The notes below the pieces were generated by a model. That model was given only the letters and a program-made list of their open reading frames with translations, was not told the DNA's origin and did no database searches. Shown here in pieces: positions 1 to 11,236 of a DNA stretch of 64,000 nt. Source of the stretch: Ampullaceana balthica (Eukaryota > Mollusca > Gastropoda > Lymnaeidae); NCBI GenBank assembly GCA_944989445.1, contig CALYLW010000320.1, positions 179,501 to 243,500 on the forward strand. The letters run 5' to 3'. Numbering within the stretch: the first letter of the stretch is position 1; the number at the start of each line of letters is the position of its first letter. The position numbers and the translations under genes were made by a program.

Positions 1-2236
1 CATTTTGAACGTCTAAGTATGAAATTAGTTCAAGACGGATAGGATATGTTTTAGCCAGATAATATTTATGTGAATATTGATGCCTAGAGCAGGGTGGAAA
101 ATAAGGATTATTTTGTCTAAAACACACATTTTTTTTCCACATGAATAAAAATTAAAAAAAACAATGTTGCTTTTAAAAAATTCGTAGAGATTGATATTAA
201 GTCATTTTCTTTGACTTATTTATAAATAATAATATCTTGTCACAATATGAGTTGTTAGTGTGCTTTTTCGACAGAACACGCAATTTCTGAAGCTACATCT
301 TATACATATTATATAAGTCGTAATTACCTGTGGATTTCGTTACACTAAATATATTTACACCTTAAATAATAGTACTGTTGTTACCAGAAACGTGTGCCAT
401 GCAACGTCATTGTTCTATAAATATACCTAATTTTTTATGAATGTTTTATCATGCGTTAGCTCTTACATACCTGTTCTTATAATTACATTTTTCATAGGAA
501 AAGCTCTCCAAAAAAATCTTCTTTTTTCCAGTCTAAGCATGACCTTAGGCAAACGATTAGGATATTTTTTAAATGAGCCAGATATTACTTATGTGAATAT
601 TGATGCTTTAGTAAAGTGTGTACGGGGTTTATTTGTTTTAAAGAAACATTTTGAATCGCAAGGTTTGGGCTTAAAATTTACCCTGCTGGGTTAGTTTAAG
701 TTATGTAAAAAGCATATAAACATTTACTAAGCTATAGCGTTTATGCCACCCAGGATATTATTGACTTCTGCCACCACCAATGCAAATTACCTTTCAAAAT
801 GTCATAAAGTTGCCACTCAATATAAAAATATTTGTTCGACTTATTAGCTAAACTCTTACGCCCGTTCATTTTTCTATTGATAAATTTAATTGTATGCAAT
901 TTAATGTTGTTAATACGCAGTATAGAATTTTCTTCCGTCCTATAAAATAAGTAGGTGTATAAAAACATATTAATTCGTCTGCCCTTAAATCTTTTTTTCC
1001 TAATATATTTCTATAGTTATTTTGCAAGGATTGCACTTAAAATTTAATCTAAAAGTTCATCCCAAGTTATGCTGAAAATAATGTTAACTGTGGCTAAGAT
1101 AATATTACTTCGAACCATATTTTGGTGATATTAGTATTTACAATTACCCTTTAAAATTATACAAAGGTTTCCCTCTATATAAAAATACGTGTGCCGCAAA
1201 TTAGCCCAAATCTTAACCAAGTGCATATTATAACTTTGCATAGTCCAATGTCTTATTAGAAAGACCCGGTAATAAAGTTCTTTTCAATCTTTATTTTCAT
1301 TTGTTGTAACAATCCATGAAACCAATCGTCCTAAAATAATCACATTTAATAATGAAGAACTAATCTAGCATTGTCGTGTCAGAGGCATGACACCCGTTTC
1401 ATAACATTTAGTTCACAACTTCTAAAAACACACACACATGAACACTCTCACGCACATACTTATTCACACACGTAACTCGGGTTATCAACGTACAAAAATG
1501 ATAATCAATCACATCCATTGTTCCCTTTTCACAAATTAAATATAAACTCAAACAATGACGTTACGTCATTTAATATTTTACCACACGCTCTGTTAATCTC
1601 GAAATGAAAATATTTATAACTAGTTCGTGCTGCGGCGCCGTGGCGCCTGCGGCGCCCCCTTTTATTAAGGGCGCCTATGGCGCCCATCTTTTTCAAAAGC
1701 CCAACTAACTTGTCCTTGTATGATAAATACGTAATATTCATGAAAATTAAACAAAGTATTTATATAATAATTTTTACAGTACTAATCACCACACGATTTT
1801 TTAACTAATTTTAGAAAGCAGCGCACCAAATTACTGCACCAAAAAATAACTATTTGAGTCAATCATAATATTCCTGAAAATTAAACAAAGTATTTATATA
1901 ATAATTTTTACAATGCTAATCACCACACGATTTTTTAACTAATTGTAGAAAGCAGCGCACCAAATTACTGCACCAAAAATAACTCTTATCGAACGTCCGC
2001 ATGAAATTGTTCAATTTTTTAATTAATAAATAGTGTGGAGGGTGTTTAATGTTAATCTGGAAACCAAAATGATTATTCAATTTTTTTTTAAAAAAAGCAG
2101 AGTGATGTCCCTCAGCGTTCCGCTACATAATTGAGCGTAAATATATATATGATTTTACGTCTATATTTTCAATTTAAAAAAATCAAGAGCAGCATAGGGG
2201 ATACACTATGAGCGACGCGCTTTGGCGCATTATATA
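1..2236. repeat. Long AT-rich repeat, copy A (cut by the window edge)
   Basis: Sequence from position 1 to about 1613 matches 12350-14430 in order: GAAATTAGTTCAAGACG, GAAACATTTTGAATCGCAAG, TTTACCCTGCTG, ACATTTAGTTCACAAC. The family appears to end at GGCGCATTATATATA (2223-2237), as copy B ends at GGCGCAATATATATAG. The span 1614-2030 is a different, GGCGCC-rich insert. The short ORFs inside are not conserved between the copies and are not genes. Confidence 0.6.
1631..1990. repeat. GGCGCC-rich repeat with a 124-bp tandem duplication
   Basis: 1631-1684 has four GGCGCC blocks that can fold on each other. Then AAGCCCAACTAACTTGTCCT, as in the repeats at 6411 and 61131. The block from ATGAAAATTAAACAAAG to CTGCACCAAAAAATAAC (about 1741-1850) is repeated at about 1873-1983. 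Confidence 0.6.
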
Positions 2237-2581
2237 TATTTATTATATGGATAAAAAGTTCACAATTTTAACTAAGCAAATACAAAAATAAACCTCCCAT
2301 AATATTTCAGCATCCATATAATTCCCAGTTACGCAATTATTATTTTATCCGTACTTTTTCAATATTTTTTAATAAAGTATTTCTGCAAACTAAAGATTGT
2401 CACTATAGTGACTGACCGATCTAAGCTGGCAAGTGACAAACGACTAACGTATAGACTTGATGTACATATATAAAAGTTTGAAATATATTTTTAAACTAGC
2501 AGACGCGTCGTGGCTTGCAACGATATCATTAAAAATAAATTTAGTGTTAATAAATAGAGCTAAAAAAAGATTTTTAAAAAC
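2237..2581. other. AT-rich spacer
   Basis: No ORF or repeat recognised. Confidence 0.5.
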
Positions 2582-3533
2582 CTCGTTCTTATAAGTGGAC
2601 TAAAAAGAAGAAAATAATTTAAAACTTATGAGTTCAAGTACTTTGTTTTATTATGACTAAAAGAGTTAGGTGGGCGCTTATGAGGTGTTTGGTAAAAAAT
2701 CGGGCTGCTGAAATTAATGAGTAATATCTCGATTAATCTTTAAAAATTTTATCCATTAAATATTGATGAAAATAATTTTAATCGATTAAAATTCGACTAA
2801 CATTTAAGAAAATATTTATACTATTTTTTTTCAATTTATGAAAAAATAATTAATAATTAATAATAATTTTTATATTTTTAACGTACAAACTTCTCCTGCG
2901 TATTGTTATAATTTATTAATTCATGTAGACGTTCAGATGTAAACAAAAACTGGCGTCCAATGGCAGCTTCAGTATAGTTAAATTTAAGAATATAAAGGGA
3001 AAGTTGAGTAAACATTTTGTTTTAAGCTAACTGCGATGGCAAAGTAGAACATGGTGAAAAAGTTTACTGTATTCACTGCGGTAAACAATTCGCTTTTAGG
3101 GGATCAAATACATCGTTGAGGTACCACCTTCAGCACAAATATATTAGACAAACATATTAGACAGGGGAAATTACTCAATAAAATAAAAAAGTGTCAATTA
3201 CTTGTTTTTGTTACTTCCCTTGAGATGTTCATTTTAATTACTAAATCAAGTTTAATTGTTATCTTTAATCGAAATTAACTTTTAATTCATGAAATTAATC
3301 GTTAACTTTTACAAAGTTAACGACTAAATTTAAATTACTTACCGGCCCTAGTGTAAAAATTAAAGATGTTTAATTTAGAAGGCAAAAGAAAGATCTATAA
3401 GTGTTAGAGTAATTGAAATGCATATGTAAAACCTCATAAGCGCCCGCCCAACATTTGCAGTCATATTAAATCAAAGTACTTGATCTTATAAGTTTTAAAA
3501 TATTTTCTTTTTTATAGTCCACTTATAAAAACG
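2582..3533. mobile_element. Element with about 110-bp terminal inverted repeats
   Basis: 2582-2690 (TTATAAGTGGACTAAAAAG to GTGGGCGCTTATGAGG) is the inverted match of 3430-3533, with small indels. A related TIR sequence occurs at 53870-54100. The interior (about 2701-3347) looks like a separate hAT-like insertion with a BED-finger relic. Confidence 0.7.
3037..3165 (+). pseudogene. BED-type zinc-finger relic, probably of a hAT transposase
   Basis: The plus frame reads EHGEKVYCIHCGKQFAF, then SNTSLRYHLQHKYI: a C-x2-C, spacer, H-x3-H finger with the hydrophobic residues usual in BED domains of hAT transposases. It ends at a stop and nothing else of a transposase is visible. The 3330-3347 sequence TACTTACCGGCCCTAGT resembles a hAT end, and GTAAAAAA/GTAAAAAT flank the block at 7 of 8 positions. 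Confidence 0.55.
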
Positions 3534-3605
3534 TATGGTAATATATAATATATATCGACAATTTTCTTTCTTTCTTATTTTTTTCACTTTAAAATCACTT
3601 TTCAC

Positions 3606-3619
3606 TATATATATATATA

Positions 3620-3695
<76 letters not shown>
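3606..3695. repeat. TA microsatellite
   Basis: About 90 bp of TA with one interruption. Confidence 0.97.
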
Positions 3696-3696
<1 letters not shown>

Positions 3697-3699
<3 letters not shown>

Positions 3700-3797
3700 A
3701 ACTTAATGTTCATTAACATGTTTTAGGAAAACCAGATCTTGTGAATGTGAATTAATTGATCTAATAGATGATCTATCAAAAGGCTTAGCTAATTACT
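3697..3797 (+). pseudogene. Non-LTR retrotransposon RT relic
   Basis: The plus frame reads FRKTRSCECELIDLIDDL then SKGL, the region after the fingers in CR1/Jockey-type RTs (commonly GFRKxRSCxTQL...DD). It ends abruptly at ATTACTAGC and joins a TGATCCC-rich repeat, exactly as at 10156. Confidence 0.7.
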
Positions 3798-4066
3798 AGC
3801 TAATATACCCTGTGTGTTTGGACCTGTATTATGTATCCCATTTTGTATATGCACAATATGATCCCGTTGCATAATAGTATCTCTTTCTTGGTCGAATAAC
3901 TGTCCGCGATATTACCCCATACTTTTTTAGGATCACATAACCATGTATTATACCGTTTTATTTTCATATCCCGTTCTGGTTTGAATCCACTTAGTCAGTG
4001 TGATCCCCTTTTACAATTTGATCCCATTCTATTTCAAATCCATTGACCAGAAACTCAATTGCATAG
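3798..4066. repeat. TGATCCC-rich repeat, copy 1
   Basis: Starts AATATACCCTGTGTG and continues with irregular short units containing GATCCC (3860, 3921, 4010, 4021). Same order of blocks as 10156-10210 plus 15122-15475. Confidence 0.65.
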
Positions 4067-4088
4067 CATATATATATATATATATATA

Positions 4089-4147
<59 letters not shown>
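4067..4147. repeat. TA microsatellite
   Basis: About 80 bp of TA with one AAT interruption. Confidence 0.97.
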
Positions 4148-4149
<2 letters not shown>

Positions 4150-4480
4150 CTTATTCACTCTTATCAATTGAAAACACGACACTAATTCATATTAAGACTG
4201 CTTTCCTATTCAATTTTCTTCAATGACTATCTTTTTTATGAACATTATTAGGAATATTCCACCAGTTACTTTTTTAGCTTGTTCTTACTTTTTTAAATTA
4301 ACATTTAAGTATTTTTTCACTTATCACAATCAATTTATGTTCAAACTTTATAAATCACCACTTTAAATCATTTTAATTAAGCGTTTTAACCAAATAATTA
4401 ATAACTTTTTTTTTGAAAATACTTTGCGAAATTATGCTGTAACGGTTTTTCAAAATTTAAATGAGCTCCCAGAGGATTAC
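4148..4480. other. AT-rich spacer
   Basis: Nothing recognised. Confidence 0.5.
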
Positions 4481-4484
4481 TGAT

Positions 4485-4870
4485 TATTGAATTATTGATT
4501 ATGTTCAATATAATACGCATCACGGGGCAAACATTTACAGACTGAACGGGCTGAACTCTCCTTGCTGTTAAACACGGGATGTGGTCATCGATGGCTGGGG
4601 TGAACTCCGGTGGCACGTGGATGTCAACAATAGCAGACGGATACAAATGTTATATGAGATAAACTAAAATGCATTAATTTAATTACGGTATATTCGATCG
4701 ACCTGAAAGTTTGAAACAATGGATTGTCATCTAAGATCTATCTGTGGCAAAATTATGAGATCTCTAGCACCATCAGAAGTGATTTAATTTTACGTTGGCA
4801 AATTTGAATTTTGTGGGCAGACGAACGGGAACGAAAGCAAGTTAATAAAAAACGTGGTAAAAAACAACTA
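4485..4870. repeat. Degenerate MITE copy (AAATCCCTTATAT family, subfamily 2)
   Basis: Shares GTGGTCATCGATGGCTGG, ATGCATTAATTTAATTACGG and the TTCGATCGA block with the array at 22679-24047. Its right part (CTAAGATCTATCTGTGGC, TTTTACGTTGGCA) matches 54118-54420 instead, so the two form a subfamily. Confidence 0.6.
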
Positions 4871-5221
4871 TGCCTGAAGCCTTCGCGAAAGTGTGCAAAA
4901 ACAAAATCCAAGTTTCATAGCCAGCGGATGAATAATTTAATTGTGGTTTTCTTTGTATCTTTTTATACTTCCTCCTTTTTCCTATATCCTGTGTCATTGT
5001 TTGTTGTTTTAATTGTTTTATATTTTACATAGCTTTTTTATGATATAAAATGTCTTAATAATTTAAATATAATTTTATTACTTATGTAAAAACGTACTTT
5101 ATGTATTTTTTACTGATGAATTCATTAGCCGAAACTTTTACTGTCGTGTTAGTTTAATAATAAAGCTCAAATATCTACATGACTTTTTCATATAATATTA
5201 CTTATTGGCAATTTATTTTGA

Positions 5222-5465
5222 TTTTATGACAGTCGTCACAAAAACTTAGACCCCCCTCCAAGATGACGTCACAAAGCTTTGCAATGCGCCCGCTCCCCCC
5301 CCCGCCCCCTCCCCTTCCATGAAAGCAAAAATTAAAATTTTTAAATGAGCATGTTTCAAAATAACTGTTTTGTTATTTAAGCATGTATTTAGTGTAAACC
5401 TTCACTCTAATAAATAACGTAACGCGAGTGAAGCATTGTAAAATGTCATTAAATAAAATGTAATT
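5222..5465. repeat. C-rich repeat fragment
   Basis: GTCACAAAAACTTAGACCCC, GAGCATGTTTCAAA and TCATTAAATAAA are shared in order with 46787-46985, inside the C-rich TIR repeat at 46720-47107. Confidence 0.65.
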
Positions 5466-6210
5466 TTTTTAAAACATAAATAATAGAAAAGGACATGTTG
5501 CTAAAAATTTCAAAATATTTGGAGATTTATACATTGTTTTGGTAATTTAAATTATGTTTTACACTTTCACTGCTGTTCTCACTTAAATTATTCTTGCCCC
5601 CTCAATTTATTTAATGACTTCAAAGGAATGTTATGCACTCACAATTTTTTTAGGACCATGCAAATTTAACATGTTAAACATGAACCATATAGTAGAGATC
5701 AATGTAATGTTATTTAATTATTTTATATACTTACCAGGTTATTTATATTTTTTGCCAAGGTCACATGACAAGATGTACAGATGACAGATTTCATCTTATC
5801 TGTCAAAGAACCAATACTTTGAAATAAGAACACCTTCCATTTCTGCTACACTATACCTAAATATAATTTTTTTTAAAATATGTTTATTTTTCTTGTTGTT
5901 AACTTAACACAGTTATAATAAGAAAAAAATACTGCATGTGTTTTATTTTTAAAAACAAGTAATTAAGCTCTAATCAAATAATTCAAAATATTTTAACATA
6001 ATTCATTATGACATGACATTATTATATTACACGTATTATCATTTTTAATTTAATATTTTAATAAAAGTTAATAGTATTTTAATAATAATATAAATAATCA
6101 ATTTCATTTCCATAATAATAATAATAATCTAAGAATTATTTTTTGTATTATTATTATTAATTCATATATCCCATATTCATAATATTAAATAGTGTAATAT
6201 ATTATATCAT
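5466..6210. other. AT-rich spacer
   Basis: Includes AAT-rich low-complexity sequence around 6050-6200. No gene or repeat family recognised. Confidence 0.5.
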
Positions 6211-6735
6211 ACTAGCTGACCCGCGGCGTAGCATACGCCGCCAATGATTTAGTGACGGGTGAAGACTTCCTGAAAGACACAGTTGTCAAAATGGGGTGGG
6301 TTTTGGCAAACGACTGTGAGTGAATGAAAAGAAGGACCGCGGCGTATCACCCGTCAAAAATGACGGAAGTGTTCAGCTGAAATCTATTTATTTTGAAAAA
6401 ATGCACTTTTTTAGGGCGCATACGGCGCCCACCTTTTTCAAAATCCCAACTAACTTGTCCTTGTTTTATCAATGCGAAATATTAAATTTTCTGAAATGTA
6501 CACAAAGTATTTTATAACTTTTTACATTGTTCCCTTTTTACAAAATTAAAATATCAGCGAAAACAATGACGTCATATAATTTTTTTTTAAAAGCGCATAT
6601 TTAATTTGCATACCTTTTGATGCATTGGTGCAGTAATTTGGTGCACTGCTTTCTAAAATTTGTATCTGTTGAACATACTTGCAACTTGTTGTCTCGCAGG
6701 GTCCGACCACGAAGAGAATTATATATATAGATAAA
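6211..6735 (+). repeat. ACTAGCTGACCC...AATTATATATATAG repeat (longest copy)
   Basis: Begins ACTAGCTGACCCGCGGCG with a small hairpin (GGCGTAGCATACGCC) and ends GAGAATTATATATATAGAT. Internal blocks recur elsewhere: TATCACCCGTCAAAAATGAC at 47711, GGCGCCCACC plus CCCAACTAACTTGTCCTTG at 61180, and TTTGGTGCACTGCTTTCTAA at 47881. Class not determined. Confidence 0.55.
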
Positions 6736-7085
6736 TAAAAGTAATATTTATATTGTCTTCATGTATTTTTTAACTGTAAATCATTGTTAATATAATATAC
6801 TAGAAAAATAACCGCACTTTGTAGCGGGAGTGTGCTTTATTCATAATTGTGGTAACAGGGAAATAATATTTAACATTTTTTATGTCTCTATATTTTACGA
6901 ATTATATTTACGGTTTATAAGCAATGTGTATAACTTCAAAAAGGAATCTTTTTTGTTGTTTCCTATTTCGGATAAGGCATCATATTTTGTAAATTATATT
7001 CAATGCACACACACACACCAGATTTTATATCTGAAAAATAAAATAAAATTTTAAAAAAAAAGATTCAACCGTCTGTTAATAAGCG
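6736..7085. other. AT-rich spacer
   Basis: A 74-codon ORF here looks like chance. Nothing recognised. Confidence 0.5.
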
Positions 7086-7089
7086 CATC

Positions 7090-8460
7090 TTAAAAATGAT
7101 TAAAAGGCAATTTTAGAAATGGCCTATGCTATTCTGAATACAAAGGAATGAACATAAAAACATATTCAATTCACAATTAATATTAATTAAGCGTTTTCAG
7201 GATCACTTCATTAAATTTAGTCAAGTTTTGTTAATACGTTCGCAGCGAACTTTTATAATGTATAGTGTATATAAAGCTTAAGTAAACTGTTTTAAAGTGA
7301 AAGTTTATTTGACATAGGCCATCACTTTCAACATAAAATAAACTCGCTACATCTATGGTTTTTAATTAAATGTCGAATTATGAATTAAATTTTTAAAATT
7401 CCCAATTTTATTCATTGCATGTAAAATATTAATACAATGCATCGTGAAAATAATTGAAATAAAATAATTTAAACGCATATGTAATATATAAGGATCAGAT
7501 AATATTTTTATGTTTGTTTGTTTGTATCCATTTAAAAAAGGCCACTACTTTGTTGACATTTTTCCAAAAGATCTCTGCCACTGTCGTCGATAAAAAAGCT
7601 CTTATATATTTACGACACTGCAATGTAACACAATTGTAATTAATACAATATTTGCAACAGCGTCTATGAGATAAAGATAATAAAGATAAATAAAGAAATT
7701 AGGCTATATTCCTTATTTTAAAAAAATAAACAAAACAAATCAATTTTATGTTAAAAACGCATGTGAAACCATTACAATAATTGATTTTAAAAATGGCCTA
7801 TGTTAATCCATCATCAAAGGAATGAACATAACATATTCAATTCGCAATACAAAATAATTAAGCGTTTTCAGGATCACTTTATTTAGTTTAATCTACTTAT
7901 GTTAATAGGTCCGGTAGCCTACGTTTAAATAGTATAAGTGTATAGGTTATGTAAAAAACAATGGGCTTATGTAAAAGACAAACAAAATATAAATGTTATA
8001 TTTAATAGGACACAGCTAAATTTAAGATGCGTACACGAAAATGTGCGCACAGTAATCAGGCGATAAAAGATTTTAGAACGCGCACCGCTAAAAATGAAGC
8101 CTTGAAAAAACATACTGACACAATTATTACATAAATAGGTTTTTATTAAATGTCGAGTTATGGAACAGAAAATAATTAAAACAAATTCGCAATTAAATTT
8201 AAACGTGTAAACAATTAAATCTCATGCATCGTGTGGCAGTTGTAATTAAATATGTTTACGTGTCTATCTAATATATAGAAAGTAACAGTAAAGAAAATGA
8301 CAATTCTTTGTACTACACAGCTCAAATTATGAAGCCTACACGAAAATGTGCGCACCGTAATTCGACATTATAATATTTTATGAATGCGCACCGCTGAAAA
8401 TAAAGTATTGGGGGAAAAAAAACGTCACCAAAAGTAACTCGCTTTGACGCTTTGAACGTC
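7090..8460. repeat. Approximate tandem duplication, unit about 690 bp
   Basis: GGCCTATG, CAAAGGAATGAACATAA, TTAAGCGTTTTCAGGATCAC and TTAATTAAATGTCGA/TTATTAAATGTCGA occur in order in 7090-7770 and again in 7780-8460. In the second unit ACACGAAAATGTGCGCAC is itself repeated at 8034 and 8339, each followed by GCGCACCGCT. Confidence 0.65.
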
Positions 8461-8688
8461 CGCGTAAATTTGTTCAATACAGAAATGAGGTTAAATTTTT
8501 TATTCTTTGTCTCTGCATTTTCTGATTATTTAATTTACGGCATTCGGGCAAAAGGGACAATTACAAAAACTAACTTAAAACCACCTTCAGGGTAAAAGGA
8601 ACCGTCCTGCCAAATTTGGTCCCCGTCCGTCATTTGGTTTTTCCGTGGCTGTCTAACAGAAAGTCGAAAAGTGAAACATACAAACATA

Positions 8689-8874
8689 CAGAAAATATTT
8701 TTTTAGTAACAAACTAAGTAGTCACACAGGGGGACTCAGAACTTTTGTGTTAGTTGATCAAATTTTATATCTCACATTAAATCCCACAATCGATCACAAT
8801 AAATGTCAATAAAACTTTGAGTTTTGAGTCCCCATGTGTGACTACTTAGTTTGTGACTAAAAAATTATTTTCTG
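8689..8874. mobile_element. Foldback element with about 63-bp inverted ends
   Basis: CAGAAAATATTTTTTTAGT onward, AACTAAGTAGTCACACAGGG and so on, is mirrored by the sequence ending at 8874 (CCCCATGTGTGACTACTTAG, then TTATTTTCTG) with a few mismatches. The loop is about 60 bp. No coding capacity. Confidence 0.8.
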
Positions 8875-9800
8875 CTTTTTCATGCGAGATTCTACATTCC
8901 TGACTGAAGCTGGGCCTCATCTTTTAAAAAAAAATGTTGTTCATTTTATTGAGATTTTTACTTCTCTTCTATTTTTGACGCCCCTCATCTAGAACGAAAT
9001 TTGTGAGCAAAATTAGAAATTTTCTATAAATATAAACTTACACATTCTTAACTCCTTTCCTTTCCTTATTTAGTTATTTCTCTTCTTGTCTGATGAAAAT
9101 AAGGAAACGGTTAAACTTTCAAATTAATATAATAATTTGGCAATGTTCATTTTCTTTTAGATTTCAGTCAGATTTAACTGAAATTAATATTCTTTAGATT
9201 TGTTGAAAATTTAAGTAGATACTTAAATTCATCTTATGTTTATTAGATTTTGGAAGGAATCGATAAGAGAGATTAAAAAAAGACCTGAAAATAATCCCCA
9301 TTAACACGTTCCATTCACAAAGTATTTTTCGTGAACCAGCTACAGTCACACTGTAGATGAGGTTCTTAAGAATGTAATTTATTCTGTCACGGCGTTTAGT
9401 TGTTAATATGGTAATGAGTTAAGCCCGGACTGTGCCGTCGGTTTGCTCTTGAGCTGAAACGTTTGCCAAATAATTCGTTTAATTATTATTAAAATAATCT
9501 AATTGGATTGGTCTATAAGATTAAGTCAGAAATTGGTCAAAACTGATGGATTGACCACAGTTAAGTCGAATAAAACTTTAATAGCTCAATCCTCCCCACA
9601 AGCTAAACCTATTGTGAAAATTTCAGCACGCTAGCAAGTTAGCAAACGTGTTTACGAGCGTTTTGAAAAAGTTGATGACATATACAGATCCGGAAGCGTG
9701 CACAAGTTAATATGATAGGGGCCTCAAAATTTGCCGATTGCAAACCACCTATCTGAGACTCAAATGACAGGTCATTCCGCATTGTGAGAAAGCAAAACAA
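8875..9800. other. AT-rich spacer
   Basis: No gene or repeat recognised. Confidence 0.5.
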
Positions 9801-9809
9801 AATCCTAAA

Positions 9810-10155
9810 AGAGATTTGAGCCAGCCTACAAAACTATGTCTCTACAATCCATGAAGTATTTTTTTCAATCGTCTCTAAGCCAGGACACATTGCCCCAGTA
9901 TTGGAAACTTGCTAATGAGACTCACGATATTTTTTTTAAAGGAGATAAAACAGACCCTGTTAGTTAAAGACCTGTTAGTAGTCTCACTTATCACTTAGTT
10001 GTATTACTTTTAAATTACTAAAAAACATGACAAGGACTGTATAAGTTTTCACCAATACAAACTTAATATCAATTAACATGTTTTAGGAAAAAAAGATCTT
10101 GTGAATCTCAATTAATTGATCGAATAGATGATCTGTCAAAAGGCTTAGATAATTA
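9810..10155 (+). pseudogene. Non-LTR retrotransposon RT relic, second copy
   Basis: The plus strand reads FFQSSLSQDTLPQYWKLANE, then FKGDKTDPVS, and after a decayed stretch FRKKRSCESQLIDRIDDLSK, the standard order of a CR1/Jockey-type RT N-terminal half. Several stops. The last part matches 3697-3797 and is cut at the same base before AATATACCC. Confidence 0.75.
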
Positions 10156-10210
10156 CTAGCCAATATACCCGGTGTGTTCGGGCCTGTATTATGTACCCCA
10201 TTTTGTATAT
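10156..10210. repeat. TGATCCC-rich repeat, copy 2, left part
   Basis: AATATACCCGGTGTG to TTTTGTATAT, matching 3798-3850; the rest of this copy continues at 15122. Confidence 0.65.
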
Positions 10211-10399
10211 TGTGGCGAGAAAGATGTGAATCTATGTTTGGCAAGTTTGTCTAGTGGTATAATGTTTAAATATCACCTTCCCGCTCACAACGCATAAACT
10301 TTAGTGATCTATCTCAATCGATAATCAACAGACCAAATGGTGTAAAAATGTAACAATAAATTTATTTACACAATTTATACAATAGTGGAAAATGGTTCC

Positions 10400-11130
10400 A
10401 AATGATAATAGTGATACAACAAATTAACTGTCCCTTCCTTGGCCTAGCATTATCATCATTAAGGCTATGCCTTGTAACCTTATGTTTTATGGTGTGGGTA
10501 CTTAAATGCAATGGGGTCGTCGTGCCCCGCTCCGTGTGGCGGTTGGTTCTACACGCTCCCCTGGTCAGTGTCTGCGATGATGCGATCAGCGTGGTAGTGC
10601 TGCCCTACACAAGGCTCCGTCCGTGCTGTAGTGTGTAGTTGGTTCTGCAGGTTCCCTCTAGCTGAATCGCTCGGTTCCTTGGGCTCGGTAAACTGCTCAC
10701 ATATGGCCCAGGTGACTTCGATGATCACTGAAGTGTGAATGGCCGGCTTCAGTACGTGTAGTGTGTGTACAAGTACAGGTTTCGAAATACGCAGTGTCCG
10801 ATTGTCGGCGTCAGTTTACGTTAGACGTAATACTGGTAACTGCTGAGTTGTCCTCCTCAGGTTCCTGTCGATAGGTGCAGGGATGAGGTTGGGTGTCAGA
10901 TCCAAGTCGCTTGGAACAGCGGTGGGTCCAGCTCTTGGTCCGAGTATTAACGACACTTCTCCCGGTACTGGCGGGTGCCCAGAAGCCAGACTAAAAATAG
11001 AAAAACATACATGGGTAGTTTTCCACTTTGTCTGCTTTAATCCATCCTTCTGGCAGCCGAGCCTTCAGAGCAAGGTGCCAACAGGGGATCAAATAGATTC
11101 CAATAAACAAATTATCATCTAATATATTAC
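10400..11130. other. GC-richer part of the probable solo LTR
   Basis: Noticeably richer in G+C than its surroundings, with two ORFs of about 80 codons on the plus strand. I recognise no protein in them and treat them as chance. Confidence 0.4.
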
Positions 11131-11236
11131 ACAACATGAGACTGAAATTAGGATCTCATCTCTCCCACCACGGGCGCAGCTCTAACTGGCTGACACCTCG
11201 TAAGTGGAGTGCGGTACAAAATATAATAATACGAGA

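Noticed and set aside
437..694. 85-codon ORF near the window start
   Set aside because: The matching part of the repeat at 13085-13290 does not keep the frame, so it is repeat sequence and not a gene.
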